From the NCBI RefSeq assembly GCF_000485595.1, contig NW_014577089.1, positions 739,283 through 803,282 of the forward strand: a stretch of 64,000 nt of DNA, written 5' to 3'. A program made the translations under genes and the position numbers. Under the pieces are notes generated by a model. It saw only the letters and a list, made by a program, of their open reading frames with translations, was not told where the DNA came from and did no database searches. This document shows, piece by piece, positions 23,401 to 50,254 of this stretch. The stretch's first letter is position 1; every line of letters starts with the position of its first letter. The stretch comes from Priapulus caudatus (taxonomy: Eukaryota > Priapulida > Priapulimorpha > Priapulimorphida > Priapulidae).

Positions 23401-25315
23401 GGTCCGTTTCTTTGACAAGTTGCACCTCAATGATGATAATATTACTCTACAGGCGAGCACTCACTCGGCAGCAGGGACTGGTTACATTAAACTGAAATCA
23501 CGAGGAGATGTAGAAACTGCACTGGCATACAACAGAATGAAATTGGGGCATAGATATGTTGATGTACAAGAAGATGTACGCGGCAATGATGCCCAGCCAT
23601 TGGATGCAGAAAAGCCTAACAGCTCTCAGATGCCTACAGAAGAAAAACAAAACAAGAACACTGATAATAATGAAACGCACGACAGGTTTCACTCAGAAAG
23701 TAGAACCAGGGTGTCCTCTTCTTCAAACAATTTTATTAAAATGAGCAATTTGCCATATAGATGTAACAATGAAATGGTTGCATCATTTTTGCATGGTATT
23801 GAGATTGTTAAGAATGGCATTTTAATTTCTTCCGAAGGAAATTGTTACATAGAGCCTGCCACTAAAGAAGACTACGAGCGAGCTCTTGATAGAAATGGGA
23901 GGCAACTGAGAAATAGACCTATCGAGTTAAAACCAGCTAATCTAGATGATGTGCATGCTGTGAAAGAAGCAGACAAGCGGCGTGAGGAAAGAAGAAAGGC
24001 TGCTGCTAATAGACAAGATAGTGGTGAGAGACGAGATAGTGCACCGTCAAATCGCGTCGCACCAGTCATGAAAAATAGCAATGTCCTAGATGAGAGTAGC
24101 AAAGGTAGGAATGATCGAAATCGAGGACCTGACACAGACACAAGGGCAGCACAGGAGAGCAGGGGTGGAATATTGAAGGGTGACAAGCCTGTGCGATCAG
24201 GTTTGCTAGGCAATGCCCCTGAAGATGTGGCGGGTGGGCTAGTACCTCAGAGGAGAATAGGAAGTCAAATGAATGTGCACCCAGGACCTGTGCATGGCAT
24301 GGCCAACCAATTACAGTTCCCAGGAATTAATGCACCCCAGTCATTGGCAAGAAACTTTTCACCGGGGCAGCAAAGATTTATGGATGATGGTCGAGATGGA
24401 AGGGGTATGCCTGCAAGACCTGGATTATTAGATGAAGATATGCATCATGGCATGGAAAACAACCCAAGGAGCTATCGCGTGGATGGCAGATTGGGTATGT
24501 ATGGTGGTCCTGGAAGAATTATGGATATAGACCACAGGCCAAATGAAACAGGAGGTAGCTCAATCAGGCCACTTGGTAATGAAAGAAGAGAAGGCCACGG
24601 GCGACCACTGCTTGGACTGCGACCTGGAATGGACCATCAAGATATGGACTATGATAGGCGCGGTCCAAGTGATAATCAAATGGACATTCAGAGGCGTGAT
24701 AACAGAGGACGTGGATCTGAACGCGACAGATCACTTTTGGACCGGAGGGATGATTATGGTCCATTACACGATGACAGACCAGGTGGGAGACTAAGGGATA
24801 TGCCGTTGCTACGAGGTAACGATGAGAGAGCAAGTGCCGGACCAATGGACATGCCATTGCTAAGAGGTAACGATGAGAGACTTGCTAACAGACCAATGGA
24901 CATGCCATTGCTTCGAGGCAATGACAACAGACATGCTGGCAGACCAATGGACATGCCATTGCTACGAGGAGGCGATGACAGACCTTGTGGCGGACCAATG
25001 GACATGCCTATGCTCCGAGGTGGAAATGATAGACCTGGTTATGGACTGCATATGGATATGCCTTATGGACGAGGGCAGTTTACCACAGTTAAAATAAGTA
25101 ATATCTCACATGACATACCTATTAATGATATCCTAGCTTTTTTCCAAAATCACAACGTTGTTCCCGATTCTGTTCGGCTGGGGCTAAATGAAAGAGGAAA
25201 GCCTAATGGAGAAGGCCTCATAGACTTTTTTACTAGGGAGGGTGCCCTGAAAGCAGTAAGAGAGTTGCATCAGCGACCTTTAGCAAAAAGACCTGTAAGT
25301 CTCTTTCTCATGTAA
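20411..25315 (+). CDS. RBM12: RNA-binding protein 12 (RBM12/RBM12B-like)
   Basis: A single-exon protein of 1634 residues, longer than human RBM12 (about 930). The N-terminal RRM (residues 1-85) opens MSVIIRLQNLPWEAKAIDIR and carries IPDGGVHIIGGE..AFIAF, the RBM12 family signature. RRM2 is at about 354-435. An Arg/Ser/Asp-rich stretch (about 815-900) resembles SR-type low-complexity domains. RRM3 is at about 977-1055 and RRM4 at 1106-1185. A 17-residue repeat based on MDMPLLRGNDER occurs five times plus a partial (1462-1553). RRM5 (1557-1634) ends at the C-terminus as in RBM12. The linkers are Gln-, Pro-, Gly- and Arg-rich. The role is probably nuclear RNA binding; the exact RNA targets of the family are not well defined. 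Vertebrate RBM12 and RBM12B are presumably duplicates of this gene. The frame is intact. Confidence 0.93.
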   Translation: MSVIIRLQNLPWEAKAIDIRNFFHGLSIPDGGVHIIGGENGDAFIAFTTDEDARQAMDRDRTKLKNGRVKLKLSSKNEMQNIIDLARGSLGMVDTRKGDTEQPEKSPASEDDPQSNISAQQALQQQQLYQQHALLAGNNQQLMFQQRGIVGDTVQQQVGMGRGVLQAGMQQQPPVVGGGASDLNSPLTNLMGQISVQNLQNILQSAQLSGPHPGTNSQLSSMAGASSQLPNLPGANSHMMSLPMANAQLPQFGVTSQQPQIMSTQATYGSHSQSIMAFPTMQEGTHVSSFTNHSLVSSGFSNQNDVTQDLFQPMVPVQGQPGYTRFSDQVHPQGLKREVEDIRSQGDGKRQRLSEFTIEMSNIPPSSSYRDIRQFFKHLFIARDGIKMVNDQRGYIGISLVKFDNERSLSAAFRMNGECIRGAPVNIRSVPPEVFHIACDPTYGQSPGGWKANLEQQSNSAEMPTSAINRNLDVPMSRQQQFGQRAQREADNPQAYFDDAIQDRPGPGHRIIDRPGLSSNRGGLSMGQPIQQKQLAPDNFTQLQVDRVAELGPDNRGLGPMDQQALSGLVHQQGPPRGYSETQVSERGFNGMTRVGPQPGIANVPVDDRFPMSRERVPMNQLGQRGMPVNQRDPIPNPRGPIFDRRGAPVDNRGPLLNERGNFPEHRGPAFNRPGSHPGGQRFAPRTMPPLLDENDMINQIDQRENSLGQRMEMQRGPLMDRDGRLQHRVPNVNQVGLLTDRGRPADQSGAVERRGPFADHIDLSKPRASSRQRDVQDREESLGRRDERSADRREAGSSDKRQPPLDSHSSNNQLQIETSKDSDRRRGDQDRRDTRSGSRRDTERKDSRHSRRDTREKRGSSRDRRGRSKDRVRDRRDRSSERGRSKRSSRESSHSRSTRKSPVRDLDVVKSDGAALPSSADKKDDDKAKGKDDKDDEKAKSMPAEKEGENRNLSNMPAQKNEARKSDVNEKPQLSTSKAYKIVLRNMPIQVGKKEVVRFFDKLHLNDDNITLQASTHSAAGTGYIKLKSRGDVETALAYNRMKLGHRYVDVQEDVRGNDAQPLDAEKPNSSQMPTEEKQNKNTDNNETHDRFHSESRTRVSSSSNNFIKMSNLPYRCNNEMVASFLHGIEIVKNGILISSEGNCYIEPATKEDYERALDRNGRQLRNRPIELKPANLDDVHAVKEADKRREERRKAAANRQDSGERRDSAPSNRVAPVMKNSNVLDESSKGRNDRNRGPDTDTRAAQESRGGILKGDKPVRSGLLGNAPEDVAGGLVPQRRIGSQMNVHPGPVHGMANQLQFPGINAPQSLARNFSPGQQRFMDDGRDGRGMPARPGLLDEDMHHGMENNPRSYRVDGRLGMYGGPGRIMDIDHRPNETGGSSIRPLGNERREGHGRPLLGLRPGMDHQDMDYDRRGPSDNQMDIQRRDNRGRGSERDRSLLDRRDDYGPLHDDRPGGRLRDMPLLRGNDERASAGPMDMPLLRGNDERLANRPMDMPLLRGNDNRHAGRPMDMPLLRGGDDRPCGGPMDMPMLRGGNDRPGYGLHMDMPYGRGQFTTVKISNISHDIPINDILAFFQNHNVVPDSVRLGLNERGKPNGEGLIDFFTREGALKAVRELHQRPLAKRPVSLFLM
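24794..25069 (+). repeat. 51-bp coding minisatellite in RBM12
   Basis: Codons 1462-1553 consist of five 51-bp units (starting at 24794, 24845, 24896, 24947 and 24998) plus a partial sixth. Each encodes a variant of MDMPLLRG-[ND]-[DN]-[ED]-R followed by a variable Gly/Pro/Ala tail. The frame is kept throughout. Confidence 0.95.
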
Positions 25316-25683
25316 ACTGTGGTAATTACATGAGTTCATGTTGTTGTAATGAGTACAAATAATACATGTATGTTGTATAAATGTATGTATGTACTACACA
25401 TGCATGTACGTGTGGTAAAACATTTTATGTAAGAACAGTATGTAAAAATTTGCATGCGTGTCATGTATGCATAATACACAAAATTAGTGAACTGATGTAG
25501 AGTCCACAGAACCACAACTTTGAAAATGTGGGTACGATATTAAAATGTAGTGTTTTTTATTGCTGGTATATGATATATAGCATCACAATGTGTTTCAAAT
25601 AGACATTTTAACAGAAACTGTGACATGTATAATATCAGGAGTATAATATTACTGTGTAACGTATGAAGTCACTACAGCAGATG

Positions 25684-25832
25684 AGGTCTATGTCTCTCTG
25701 ACCTCTGTTTGACCTGGCTCGTTTAGCTATTTCTGACTAACCCTAACCCTGGTAACTATCTGATAGGGTTAGGGTTAGTCAGAAATAGCTAAACGAGCCA
25801 GGTCAAACAGAGGTCAGGGAGACATAGACCCT
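25684..25832. mobile_element. TTAGGG-core hairpin element
   Basis: Two near-perfect 66-bp arms run from AGGTCTATGTCTCTCTGACC into CTAACCCTAACCCT. They flank the 14-base core GGTAACTATCTGAT and return through AGGGTTAGGGTTAG to GGTCAGGGAGACATAGACC. The core sequence is shared with 18077-18244. It lies in the presumed RBM12 3'UTR. Confidence 0.85.
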
Positions 25833-26141
25833 ATGGGCGTCACTACACTGTAACATTTAGCGTGAACAAGCATTTTGGTTATAATCACTGCATTAAAAGT
25901 TCTTTCGTGTTTTAGGATTCAGTGAATAGCCTGTCTTTTTTATGTTAATCTATAGTTTTCTTAGAAACTGAGTTCAACATGTATTGTCACAATTAATAGC
26001 TTCAATGAAGCTAATTATAAATGTATCTCTAAAATTTTACGTTCTTGTGATTTATTTTTCCAATCGATGAAAGAAATACAGTATATAAGTAGCACTGAAT
26101 AATGTAAAATCCACGATGTGTAGACCAAGCTGTGTGATGTA

Positions 26142-26147
26142 AATAAA
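26142..26147 (+). terminator. candidate RBM12 poly(A) signal
   Basis: AATAAA in the context GATGTAAATAAAATGTGTGC, 827 bp after the RBM12 stop. It is followed within 40 bases by T/G-rich sequence. Confidence 0.4.
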
Positions 26148-26381
26148 ATGTGTGCTTCTGTACTGAAATATCAATCCACTATGAGACGATATTTATAAAT
26201 GACATATATACATATTTTTATTTTTCAACATCAAGTCAGAAGTACCTGTAAGCAAGTAAATATATCACATACGATTTAGATATATGTTTTTTATCTTTTG
26301 AAATTGCAACTTATGTTATCACTTGCATGACACTATTTACAGATCACCATGCAAATTTTAAGCTTCTAATTTACGCTGATT

Positions 26382-26923
26382 GGGTCTATTTCCCCCAGGG
26401 TACTATTGGAGGGTACCCTGGGTACGGTTCGATATATCGGAAAGTACCTCTGGGTACTATACGATATGTCGCTACGTACCCTGACTTTCAGCTAACTGAT
26501 ATCATAATCCATACACTCAAGTTACCACATCACATAGAAGAAACCTCAAAACATCGCAATCCAATAAAAATGTATGCTATGTTTGACTATTTTTTCCTTT
26601 TTCATATTCATTTTCATATCACTCAAATATTCATGATCTGAGAGAAATTTTCCCAAATATACACCACCAACGGGCACAACGGTGCTATCCACCTGCATGT
26701 TGCATAATTACATGGTGATACATACAATTTCCAGAAGAAATGCGAATACTGAAATGAATATTTTGCGGGAACGGACCGGAAACAAGGAACGGGAGCATAA
26801 AGTCAGGGTACGGTAGGACAATGCAGGGTATGCAGCGACATCAGATAGTACACCAAGGTACTTTCCGATATATCGAACTGTACACAGGGTACCCTCCGAT
26901 AGTACCCTGGGGGACATAGACCC
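26382..26923. mobile_element. GGGTCTAT inverted-repeat element
   Basis: The left end GGGTCTATTTCCCCCAGGGT mirrors the right end ACCCTGGGGGACATAGACCC. Inner inverted blocks include GTACTATTGGAGGGTACCCTG and CGATATATCGGAAAGTACCT. The outermost GGTCTATGTC motif is shared with 25684-25832, which suggests one family. The interior is AT-rich and non-coding. Confidence 0.8.
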
Positions 26924-27067
26924 TATCCGCCTAATTTACTCTCACAAACACCCTGGTGATAAACGCAAATTGTAAACGTAGCATTACCCTATTCAGAACT
27001 GGTTATACTTCATCATACAGTGCATGTCTACAACTACAACTACAACTAAGAAATGTTCGCGATAATA

Positions 27068-27115
27068 ATAACAGGAGTGAATAATTAATAGATCTATTAT
27101 TATTCACTCCTGATA
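27068..27115. repeat. AT-rich palindrome
   Basis: AACAGGAGTGAATAATTAAT and its mirror ATTATTATTCACTCCTG meet around AGATCT. Possible MITE relic. Confidence 0.7.
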
Positions 27116-27629
27116 ATAGTAAATCTCTAAATTATCTGGCTAAACACACGTTGAAACCAACATTTTAGGCCATGATTTGACACAATTAAGTGACCCCTGA
27201 CAGTGAAATGAGTAACTTGAAAGCAATTCTGATGTTTGGATACACGTAAATATAGATTCCTGCAGCTGTTACCTTTGCAGTAGTAGGGAAATTTTCAAAA
27301 TTGTATTGCAAACACATTTCGTTAATCTTTGGAAATTTGTAATCTAGGACTTAGCAATATACAGAATATGGCTTCAATCTTACTAGCTGCTAGCTATCTG
27401 CCAGCTTGCATAAGCATTGGTTCTTACCCGTGACTGCTGTCATGACGTACGACAAAAGGGTAATATCAGATCTGGTAAAATGTAATAATAGTAAATCATC
27501 TAGAATTTGATGCAAAAATTGTTGGTAAGCATCACTACCACTAGTTTATTTGGCAAGACGACAGTAGGAAAAGAGTTTGGGGCAATGCTGTTGAATGCCT
27601 AAGGTAATGCTTTAGTTCAAACTTATTAA

Positions 27630-28639
27630 AGGGATCGTTTACTCTAGGTTCTAGGGTTATTTTCAGTTAATTTAGGTTAAAATTACGCTACATAAAGTTT
27701 CATGGTTCAATCACCATTAGAAATATTATTAAAAAATGTTTTAAAACTAACTACTACAGTTTGATTACAATAATGGTGGCGCTACTCAAAGCGCACTATC
27801 TAATAAGTTGCACAAAACCACTTTTCAGCCAAGGGCTACAGACCGAGGGTGTTTCTTATTTATTAATTTAAAAGCAAAAGGATTGTAATATCTTATAAAC
27901 GACATATAGTTTCAGTTATATTATGGATAAATTTGCCCTAAAATGAATATCGTTCGGTTAAATAGCATTTAGATTTTAGGTATTCAATATAATTGAACTT
28001 TTGTGATTAGCCCTCGGTCTGTAACTAGGGCTGCCAACTCTCACGCATTTTGACCAAATCTCACGCTCTCACGCTGATCTTACAATATCTCACGCACAGC
28101 CAAAAAATGCTGAGATATCTCACGCATGAATATCTCTTCATGAATAAAACGCTGAAATATCTCACGCACAGCAAAAAAAATCTTACAATATCTGAAAACA
28201 GTCACTTTAGTATGCACCAAATTGCACAAATTGAAGTTATAAAATGCAAAAGCTCCCTACCGTGGAGCCCAAAAGTGCAATTATATTTGTAATTAAATGC
28301 CATTTAACAGAAACGATATTCATTTTAGGACAAATTTATCCATATTATAACTGAAACTGTATGTCATTTATAAGATATTGCAATCCTTCTGCTCTTAAAT
28401 TAAGAAATAAGAAACACCCTCGGTCTGTAGCCTGCAGCCGAAACGTTGCTTTGCGCAACTTTTCAGTGCGTGCTCTGCCAGTGGCGCCACCGTCGTTGTA
28501 AGCAACGGTATAGCCGTCAGTTTTAAAACAATTTTTTTAAATATTTCTAATAAATATTGATCCATAAAACATTTTATGAAGCGTAATTTTAACCTATCTT
28601 AGCTGAAAATATTTGAAGAACCTAGAGAAATGTATCCCT
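27630..28639. mobile_element. TTAA-flanked foldback MITE (piggyBac-type target)
   Basis: Termini AGGGATCG..CTCTAGGTTCT and AGAACCTAGAG..TATCCCT are inverted. Exact TTAA tetranucleotides lie outside both (27626-27629 and 28640-28643). The arms are about 330-390 bp and share CAGACCGAGGGTGTTTC and TGGATAAATTTG blocks. The centre (about 28026-28300) is an unrelated insert rich in TCTCACGC. No transposase is present; the TTAA target suggests mobilisation by a piggyBac-like enzyme. Confidence 0.8.
28026..28300. mobile_element. TCTCACGC repeat element nested in the foldback
   Basis: TAGGGCTGCCAACTCTCACGC begins a block with about seven (T)CTCACGC motifs alternating with ATCTTACAATATCTC. A related block lies at 30182-30551. 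Confidence 0.6.
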
Positions 28640-29106
28640 TTAATTTTGAAAATAAATAATTATATTGTTTGTGGTGATCTATATTTCCAATATTGTATAT
28701 CTAGCATGAAATGTCAGTGTGTCACTTCTTACTTGTTTCACAGTCAAGGGTCACACTTTTTTGCACTACATAAAATTTCAGCAATATCTATCATGCAATG
28801 CAATGAAATATGTACATGGCACTGATATTTTTCCCTTCTGGATAATGCATACTCGTCATCATAATGATATCTGTTTGTTCAGATTAAGTTTGCTCTTAAC
28901 AGACCAAAATTTGATATGATTACAATAATATAAATGTGTATATAATGACTACACATGCCTATTCGATGGAAATAGTGTGTTAAAAGATGAACGACAATTG
29001 ACATATTAACACTGATTATTGGCTGACTGGGTTATGTAAAATCCAAATAAGTCTTAATAACTCCTACATTTTATAGATGAAAATAGGTTGCTGTTTTAGA
29101 ACAACA

Positions 29107-29112
29107 TTTATT
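29107..29112 (-). terminator. candidate VPS35 poly(A) signal
   Basis: AATAAA on the minus strand (plus-strand TTTATT), only 20 bases after the VPS35 stop codon. This would imply an unusually short 3'UTR unless a more distal signal is used. Confidence 0.4.
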
Positions 29113-29131
29113 ACTAGCAATAAGATATCAT

Positions 29132-45819
<16,688 letters not shown>

Positions 45820-46039
45820 TTTGATCTCGTTTTCTCACGTGAGATCTTGCGAGGCAACAAAACTGCTCGAGACGTAGACTGGTCCGCGCTCGACAGTTCC
45901 ACAGTCCACTCGCGTTACACTGACGCGTCAGTGCATAGGTCAGTGTAACGCGAGTGGAACTGGCGAGCGCGGACCAGTCTACTCGAGACGCGGGAACATT
46001 CGTAAACGCATTGTAGGATAGAAACATTTTGCTAAAGAA
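45820..46039. promoter_or_regulatory. divergent VPS35/ORC6 promoter, largely palindromic
   Basis: Only 220 bp separate the two start codons. The left arm (45876-45924) and right arm (45939-45980) are inverted repeats; both carry AGACTGGTCCGCGCTCG and CCACTCGCGTTACACTGAC, and the left arm has 7 extra bases. The 14-base centre together with the arm end makes TGACGCGTCA (45921-45930), a perfect 10-bp palindrome. A further CTCGAGACG block lies outside each arm in direct orientation. The region is CpG-rich against an AT-rich background. No TATA box is seen. The 5' ends of both transcripts must lie here or in the arms. Confidence 0.8.
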
Positions 46040-49000
46040 ATGGACACTGAGTTTCAAAACCAGTTTGCTCAGAAACTTGGAATTATTTCACCAAGAATCC
46101 TTAGGTAAGCTAGGCAAACTAATGCTTGTTTGAATACAGACAGTTGAGTTGGTGTCACTATTCACTGTAAGTGTAAGTCTGTACACAGTACTGTTAGTGT
46201 TACTGTCACTGTCTCAGTGTCTGTACTGACAGTGACACTCACTAGTGTCACAGTGTTGTACACCGCGTGAACGCTGCGCTGTGCATAAACAACAAAGTTA
46301 TAAACGGAAAGCATAACCGCAAAATTCGCACGACGCTCGCTTTGTTTTACACAATCACAGCAAATATATAAAGTAAAGAGCCAGCTTATTGTTTTGTAAA
46401 AAAGATGAATGTGATATATACCATTATTTATGTGATTGAGGTTTGTTTTACAGAAAAGCAGCTGAACTGTCGCGACTGATCAATGTGAAGGCCCCTGGGA
46501 TTTGTATGTCTGATTCATGTAAGAATGTTATGAGCATAGAATTGGCTTGTATGTCCTACAGTCAAAACCTCGACAGGGTAAGTTCACTGATGAGTTTTGT
46601 ACTACTCAATAATAATTAAACATAACAAGATTGTAATGTAATACTAATAGTAATACGTATGAAATTAACTTGAAATTTCATGTTTGAAAATAAGGAGTAT
46701 TTTTTGCATAGTTTACCATTTTAAAAGATATGTTCGACTGCATATGCTACGGCTGGAATACAATGATGATACTGCCCACTGGTACTTCATTTACCATTGG
46801 TAGTGTACGTTTGCATTTACGTATATTTTGTCGTGGAAAGATATGATTGGCACACTACCAACTAATACTGATATATGCAGTAAACTGATGTTTATATATA
46901 TGTATTTACCATGTTTTCAGGCAGTAGCAGCAAAGTTGGCAGGAACTACAAAGGCAATATACAACAGAACATTAAAAGTACTTGAGACTTTGCTTAACTT
47001 AGCACCTAAAACAAACGTCCAGGACCTGGCTATCCAGTTTGGGTGTTCATCTGAGTGTAGTGACTTAGCTGGAAAAGTTTTGAAAAGGTAAAGAATGTTA
47101 ATGACTGATCCCATTGATCAGAACAGCAGTTTTGTTCAAAATTCATTGGAAATTAATCAGCTATTTGTAGAAAAAAGGTGCAAAATTATCATTTATTGTA
47201 GCTATCAGAACAGGATGAGCACAATCGATTTAGACATGGCTCTGTACCAGACCGCTGCCCTGTATGTAACTTCAAAGTAAGTACCAATAAACTGTTGCCT
47301 GCATGAATATATATCTATATATATTTATTTATCAAGATCAAATAATCTCAAAGGAGTTTGCCACATTTTCCCGTGTTTTTACCATTATTCCACTTTCCAA
47401 AATTTTGGCATAATGAAAAAATAGAAATGTTTATGTTCTTGAGCTTATGTCATATACCATTGTTATTCACCTATCTTGTACTGAAATTGGGTTGTAACTA
47501 TTTACTGTCATTTTGCTGTAAATTGTATTCAAACTGTGTTGATTCAGAGGCCTTCGGCATGTTAATTTGTCCCTATGCTGTTAATATATATCGTACTAGA
47601 TCTTGGATGCATTGTAAACTTATTAAATAAGTGATGTTATATATTTCTCACTCGCGAGATGAAAACATTACAATTCCTGTCACGTCGCATGTATAGGATT
47701 AGAGCAGTTGTCTCCAGTATCGATAAAAAATACACACCTACATAGATGTGTCACCATGCTGAAAGCCTCTGAATCAACACCGTGTTTGAATGCAATTTAC
47801 AGCAAAATGACCGACTAGGCGATTAATAAAGGTACGAAATAAAATAACATACATTTTTTTTGTTTTATATTATGCTGAAATTTGAGGTGGAAAAACGGGA
47901 AAAATGTGAGAAAATACGTGTCAAACTCCTTTGAGATTATTTACTCCTGATATATATATCTATCTCTATATATATATATATATATATGATAGTGCCTAAT
48001 ATCAGTGCTTGTCATATAAATACAAAGACTGGAGTATTAAAATATGTCATAATATGTTCTAATTAGTAAAGTATGTATTATAAGTAATGCATATTATCAG
48101 GTAATCATTTTTCATTTGGCTAGTATTTTTTAACATAACAATAAATAGTAAGTGAAAAGATGAAAGTAGAGCACTGATTAATACTTGTGCGTTCATTAAT
48201 GCATTATAGTTGCCTCAGTCCCACTAGAATTGTTTAATTTTAACTTCTGTTATTATTTTTTGTTATTCTTGGTTTTCCGTTTTTAAATTGTTTGCAGGAA
48301 GTTGAAAAGCAAAGTAGACAAGAGTAAGCTAGTTTCCATTGCTGGCTGTACAAGTACTACATTTGACAGAATGTGCAAGCTGCTAGAAAACCATGTCGAC
48401 ATTCTTGTTGGTATGAACGTATATAAAAATTTTCCCACTTATCTCTATGCATGTGTTTATATACATGAGTCTTTGCATGCCAGAGAACAAAAATCTACAA
48501 CAAGTTACATTGTAATGGATAGTTATTAATTTTGGGTGGATTGGGTTTATATGTTGGTTGCATTTTATTATTGGAAGCTTTGTAACAGTATTTTTAACAA
48601 TTAACACTGTTATTTGAGTTGCCATTTTCGTAATTCACATTTTTCAGATGACAAAAAACAACTGATAGGCACCAAAAGACCAGCGAAGTCTTTCCTGCAG
48701 AGTGTAGAGGAATCGATAAAAAGAGGTTAGTAGCTTAGGACAAAGGTAAAGGTATTTAAATAGCAGGTGCTCCTTTTAGCACTTGCACAACGTAGCACGC
48801 TGTGTTAACTACAAGTTAGATGGATCCCTGCTCAGTTATATGCAGGAAAAATATGATAGACCACATAACAGGAAAAATAACAGGAAAACAGGAAAAATAT
48901 GAGGACTACATAACAGCACTGTTTTCTGTCAGAGGGAATTCTCTATTTGGTAGAAGTTGGAAGAAGTCGAGAAGTTAGATAGTAGAATTAGGTAATAGAT

Positions 49001-49796
49001 TAATGTTCCAAACAGTTTTTTTAGTGTATGATCCAGACAACATCACTTTTAAAGCAAGGATTTATTACAGTCTTTGTGATCATTACTGGTATTACGTGTA
49101 TAACTGCATAAATATAATACAAACACAATGTATTATGAGCTCTTGACAATATCAAGACATGGCATTGCTGGTTTTTTGGGTTACCAGTTGTATAGTGGTG
49201 CCACCTTATATTAGGTGCTTTCTCCTGCTGAAACTCTAATTGTTAATAATGAATGTTACTGCGGTATCAGTCATTATTTTTAATTTTTAATGTTTTGTAG
49301 TCAATGATTTTTACACAAATTAAATAAAAGTTGAGAATTTTAGCTAGGAATAAATATAATTAAATAAAAAAGGAGAAAGCCGAATTGAGAAAGAGAGCTG
49401 GTATTTTATGATTTTAGTCATTTCTATTCAATCATAAAAATGTCGACAGGTGCATGCAGTGTACAGGCCGGTCTCAGTAATACGAATAAAGTGCTATATT
49501 ATGATATATATCGGTCAAACACTGATACTCACCTTTGTCAGTAGTATGTTTTGCAGCTTCATCTTTTAGATAATGGAATTTTGATCCAATTGCAGTATCA
49601 GAAAGTAGATAATGTGGTGTGATTTGTTGTTGTCTGTTGACTGCATGGTAGGTTGACTGTAGAATGATAGCTAGGCATTGTGTTAACAGATGAGTTGCAG
49701 ACAAACAGTAAGAAGCAAAAAGACTCGTCTCAGGATGGCAAGGCGGATGACTACGAGGCATGGAAGCGCAGGATGTTAGATATGTCTCGAGACTAA
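46040..49796 (+). CDS. ORC6: ORC6, origin recognition complex subunit 6 (7 exons)
   Basis: ORC6 helps load the MCM helicase at replication origins and also acts in cytokinesis. Exons: 46040-46104, 46454-46577, 46921-47087, 47202-47276, 48298-48410, 48648-48725, 49690-49796. All splice phases agree, giving 242 residues (human 252). The N-terminal TFIIB-like cyclin-fold region runs from LGIISPRILRKAAELSRL through AKLAGTTKAIYNRTLKVLET to QDLAIQFGCS. The second fold contains MALYQTAALYV, then KLKSKVDKSKLVSIAGC. A basic linker (GTKRPAKSFLQ) leads to the conserved C-terminal motif DYEAWKRRML, which in animals contacts ORC3. The exon-7 acceptor is TGTTAACAG|AT; the nearby GTTGCAG would put a stop in frame. 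The gene shares its promoter with VPS35. Confidence 0.93.
46165..46370. repeat. CAGTGACACTG cluster plus foldback-arm fragment, ORC6 intron 1
   Basis: 46165-46262 carries TGTTACTGTCACTGTCTCAG and CTGACAGTGACACTCACTAG, like the cluster on the VPS35 side. 46265-46370 carries AACCGCAAAATTCGCACGAC and GCTCGCTTTGTTTTACACAA, which match the arms of the foldback at 141-1145 (GATCGCAAAATTCGCTCGAC). Confidence 0.65.
47341..47941. mobile_element. 600-bp MITE in ORC6 intron 4
   Basis: Ends AATAATCTCAAAGGAGTTTG and CAAACTCCTTTGAGATTATT are perfect inverted repeats of 20 bp, continuing less perfectly (ACATTTTCCCGTGTTTT against AAAACGGGAAAAATGT). (AT)n microsatellites lie on both sides. No coding capacity. 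Confidence 0.85.
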
Positions 49797-49888
49797 TTCC
49801 TCAACAAAATCTACTTACATGTAGATGAAAGACATACCTGGTCCAAATTGGTTTACTGAAATGGTTAGTCGCTTAGACAATACTAACA

Positions 49889-50036
49889 CAGGGCGTAGCT
49901 AATGGGCATCAACCCATCCAAGATAAAATTGTTGGATGGTCAATGGCGAATTGCCCACGGTTACCGGCTTTACATAGAACTCGGTAATCTGCACATGGTT
50001 GCTCCCCCGAGCAAAATGGGTTAGCTAGACCCCTGC
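49889..50036. mobile_element. 150-bp CAGGG-ended MITE after ORC6
   Basis: Left CAGGGCGTAGCTAATGGG and, inverted right, CAGGGGTCTAGCTAACCC. The interior has GGGCATCAACCCATCC and GCTCCCCCGAGC hairpins. It begins 90 bp after the ORC6 stop and may be part of its 3'UTR. Confidence 0.6.
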
Positions 50037-50254
50037 AACAGTGGCAGAATAGATTTTCTTGTACATAACATCAACATTAAAAGACGAACAAGTGCACTGT
50101 GTGAAATAATTTTGTTAGAATTGATTGTATTTAATTAGTAATAAGTAAATATGTATATATGTATGTCGCGCACACATGCACGCACGCACGCACGCACATA
50201 ATATTAAATGCGTGCGTGTATATAGGTGTAGTGCTATAGTGTCTGTTGGGTTTC

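Larger units (their letters stand above)
20398..26165 (+). other. RBM12-like last (coding) exon with 3'UTR
   Basis: A splice acceptor (ATGTATTCCAACAG|G, AG at 20396-20397) lies 13 bp before the ATG. One or more non-coding 5' exons probably lie upstream, with the whole coding region in the last exon, as in vertebrate RBM12 genes. An AATAAA signal at 26142-26147 could end the transcript, giving an 850-bp 3'UTR. That UTR would contain the TTAGGG palindrome at 25684-25832. Confidence 0.55.

Noticed and set aside
49691-49700. GTTGCAG as acceptor of ORC6 exon 7
   Set aside because: With the phase-1 donor of exon 6 it gives an immediate in-frame stop; the acceptor 11 bases upstream keeps the frame.
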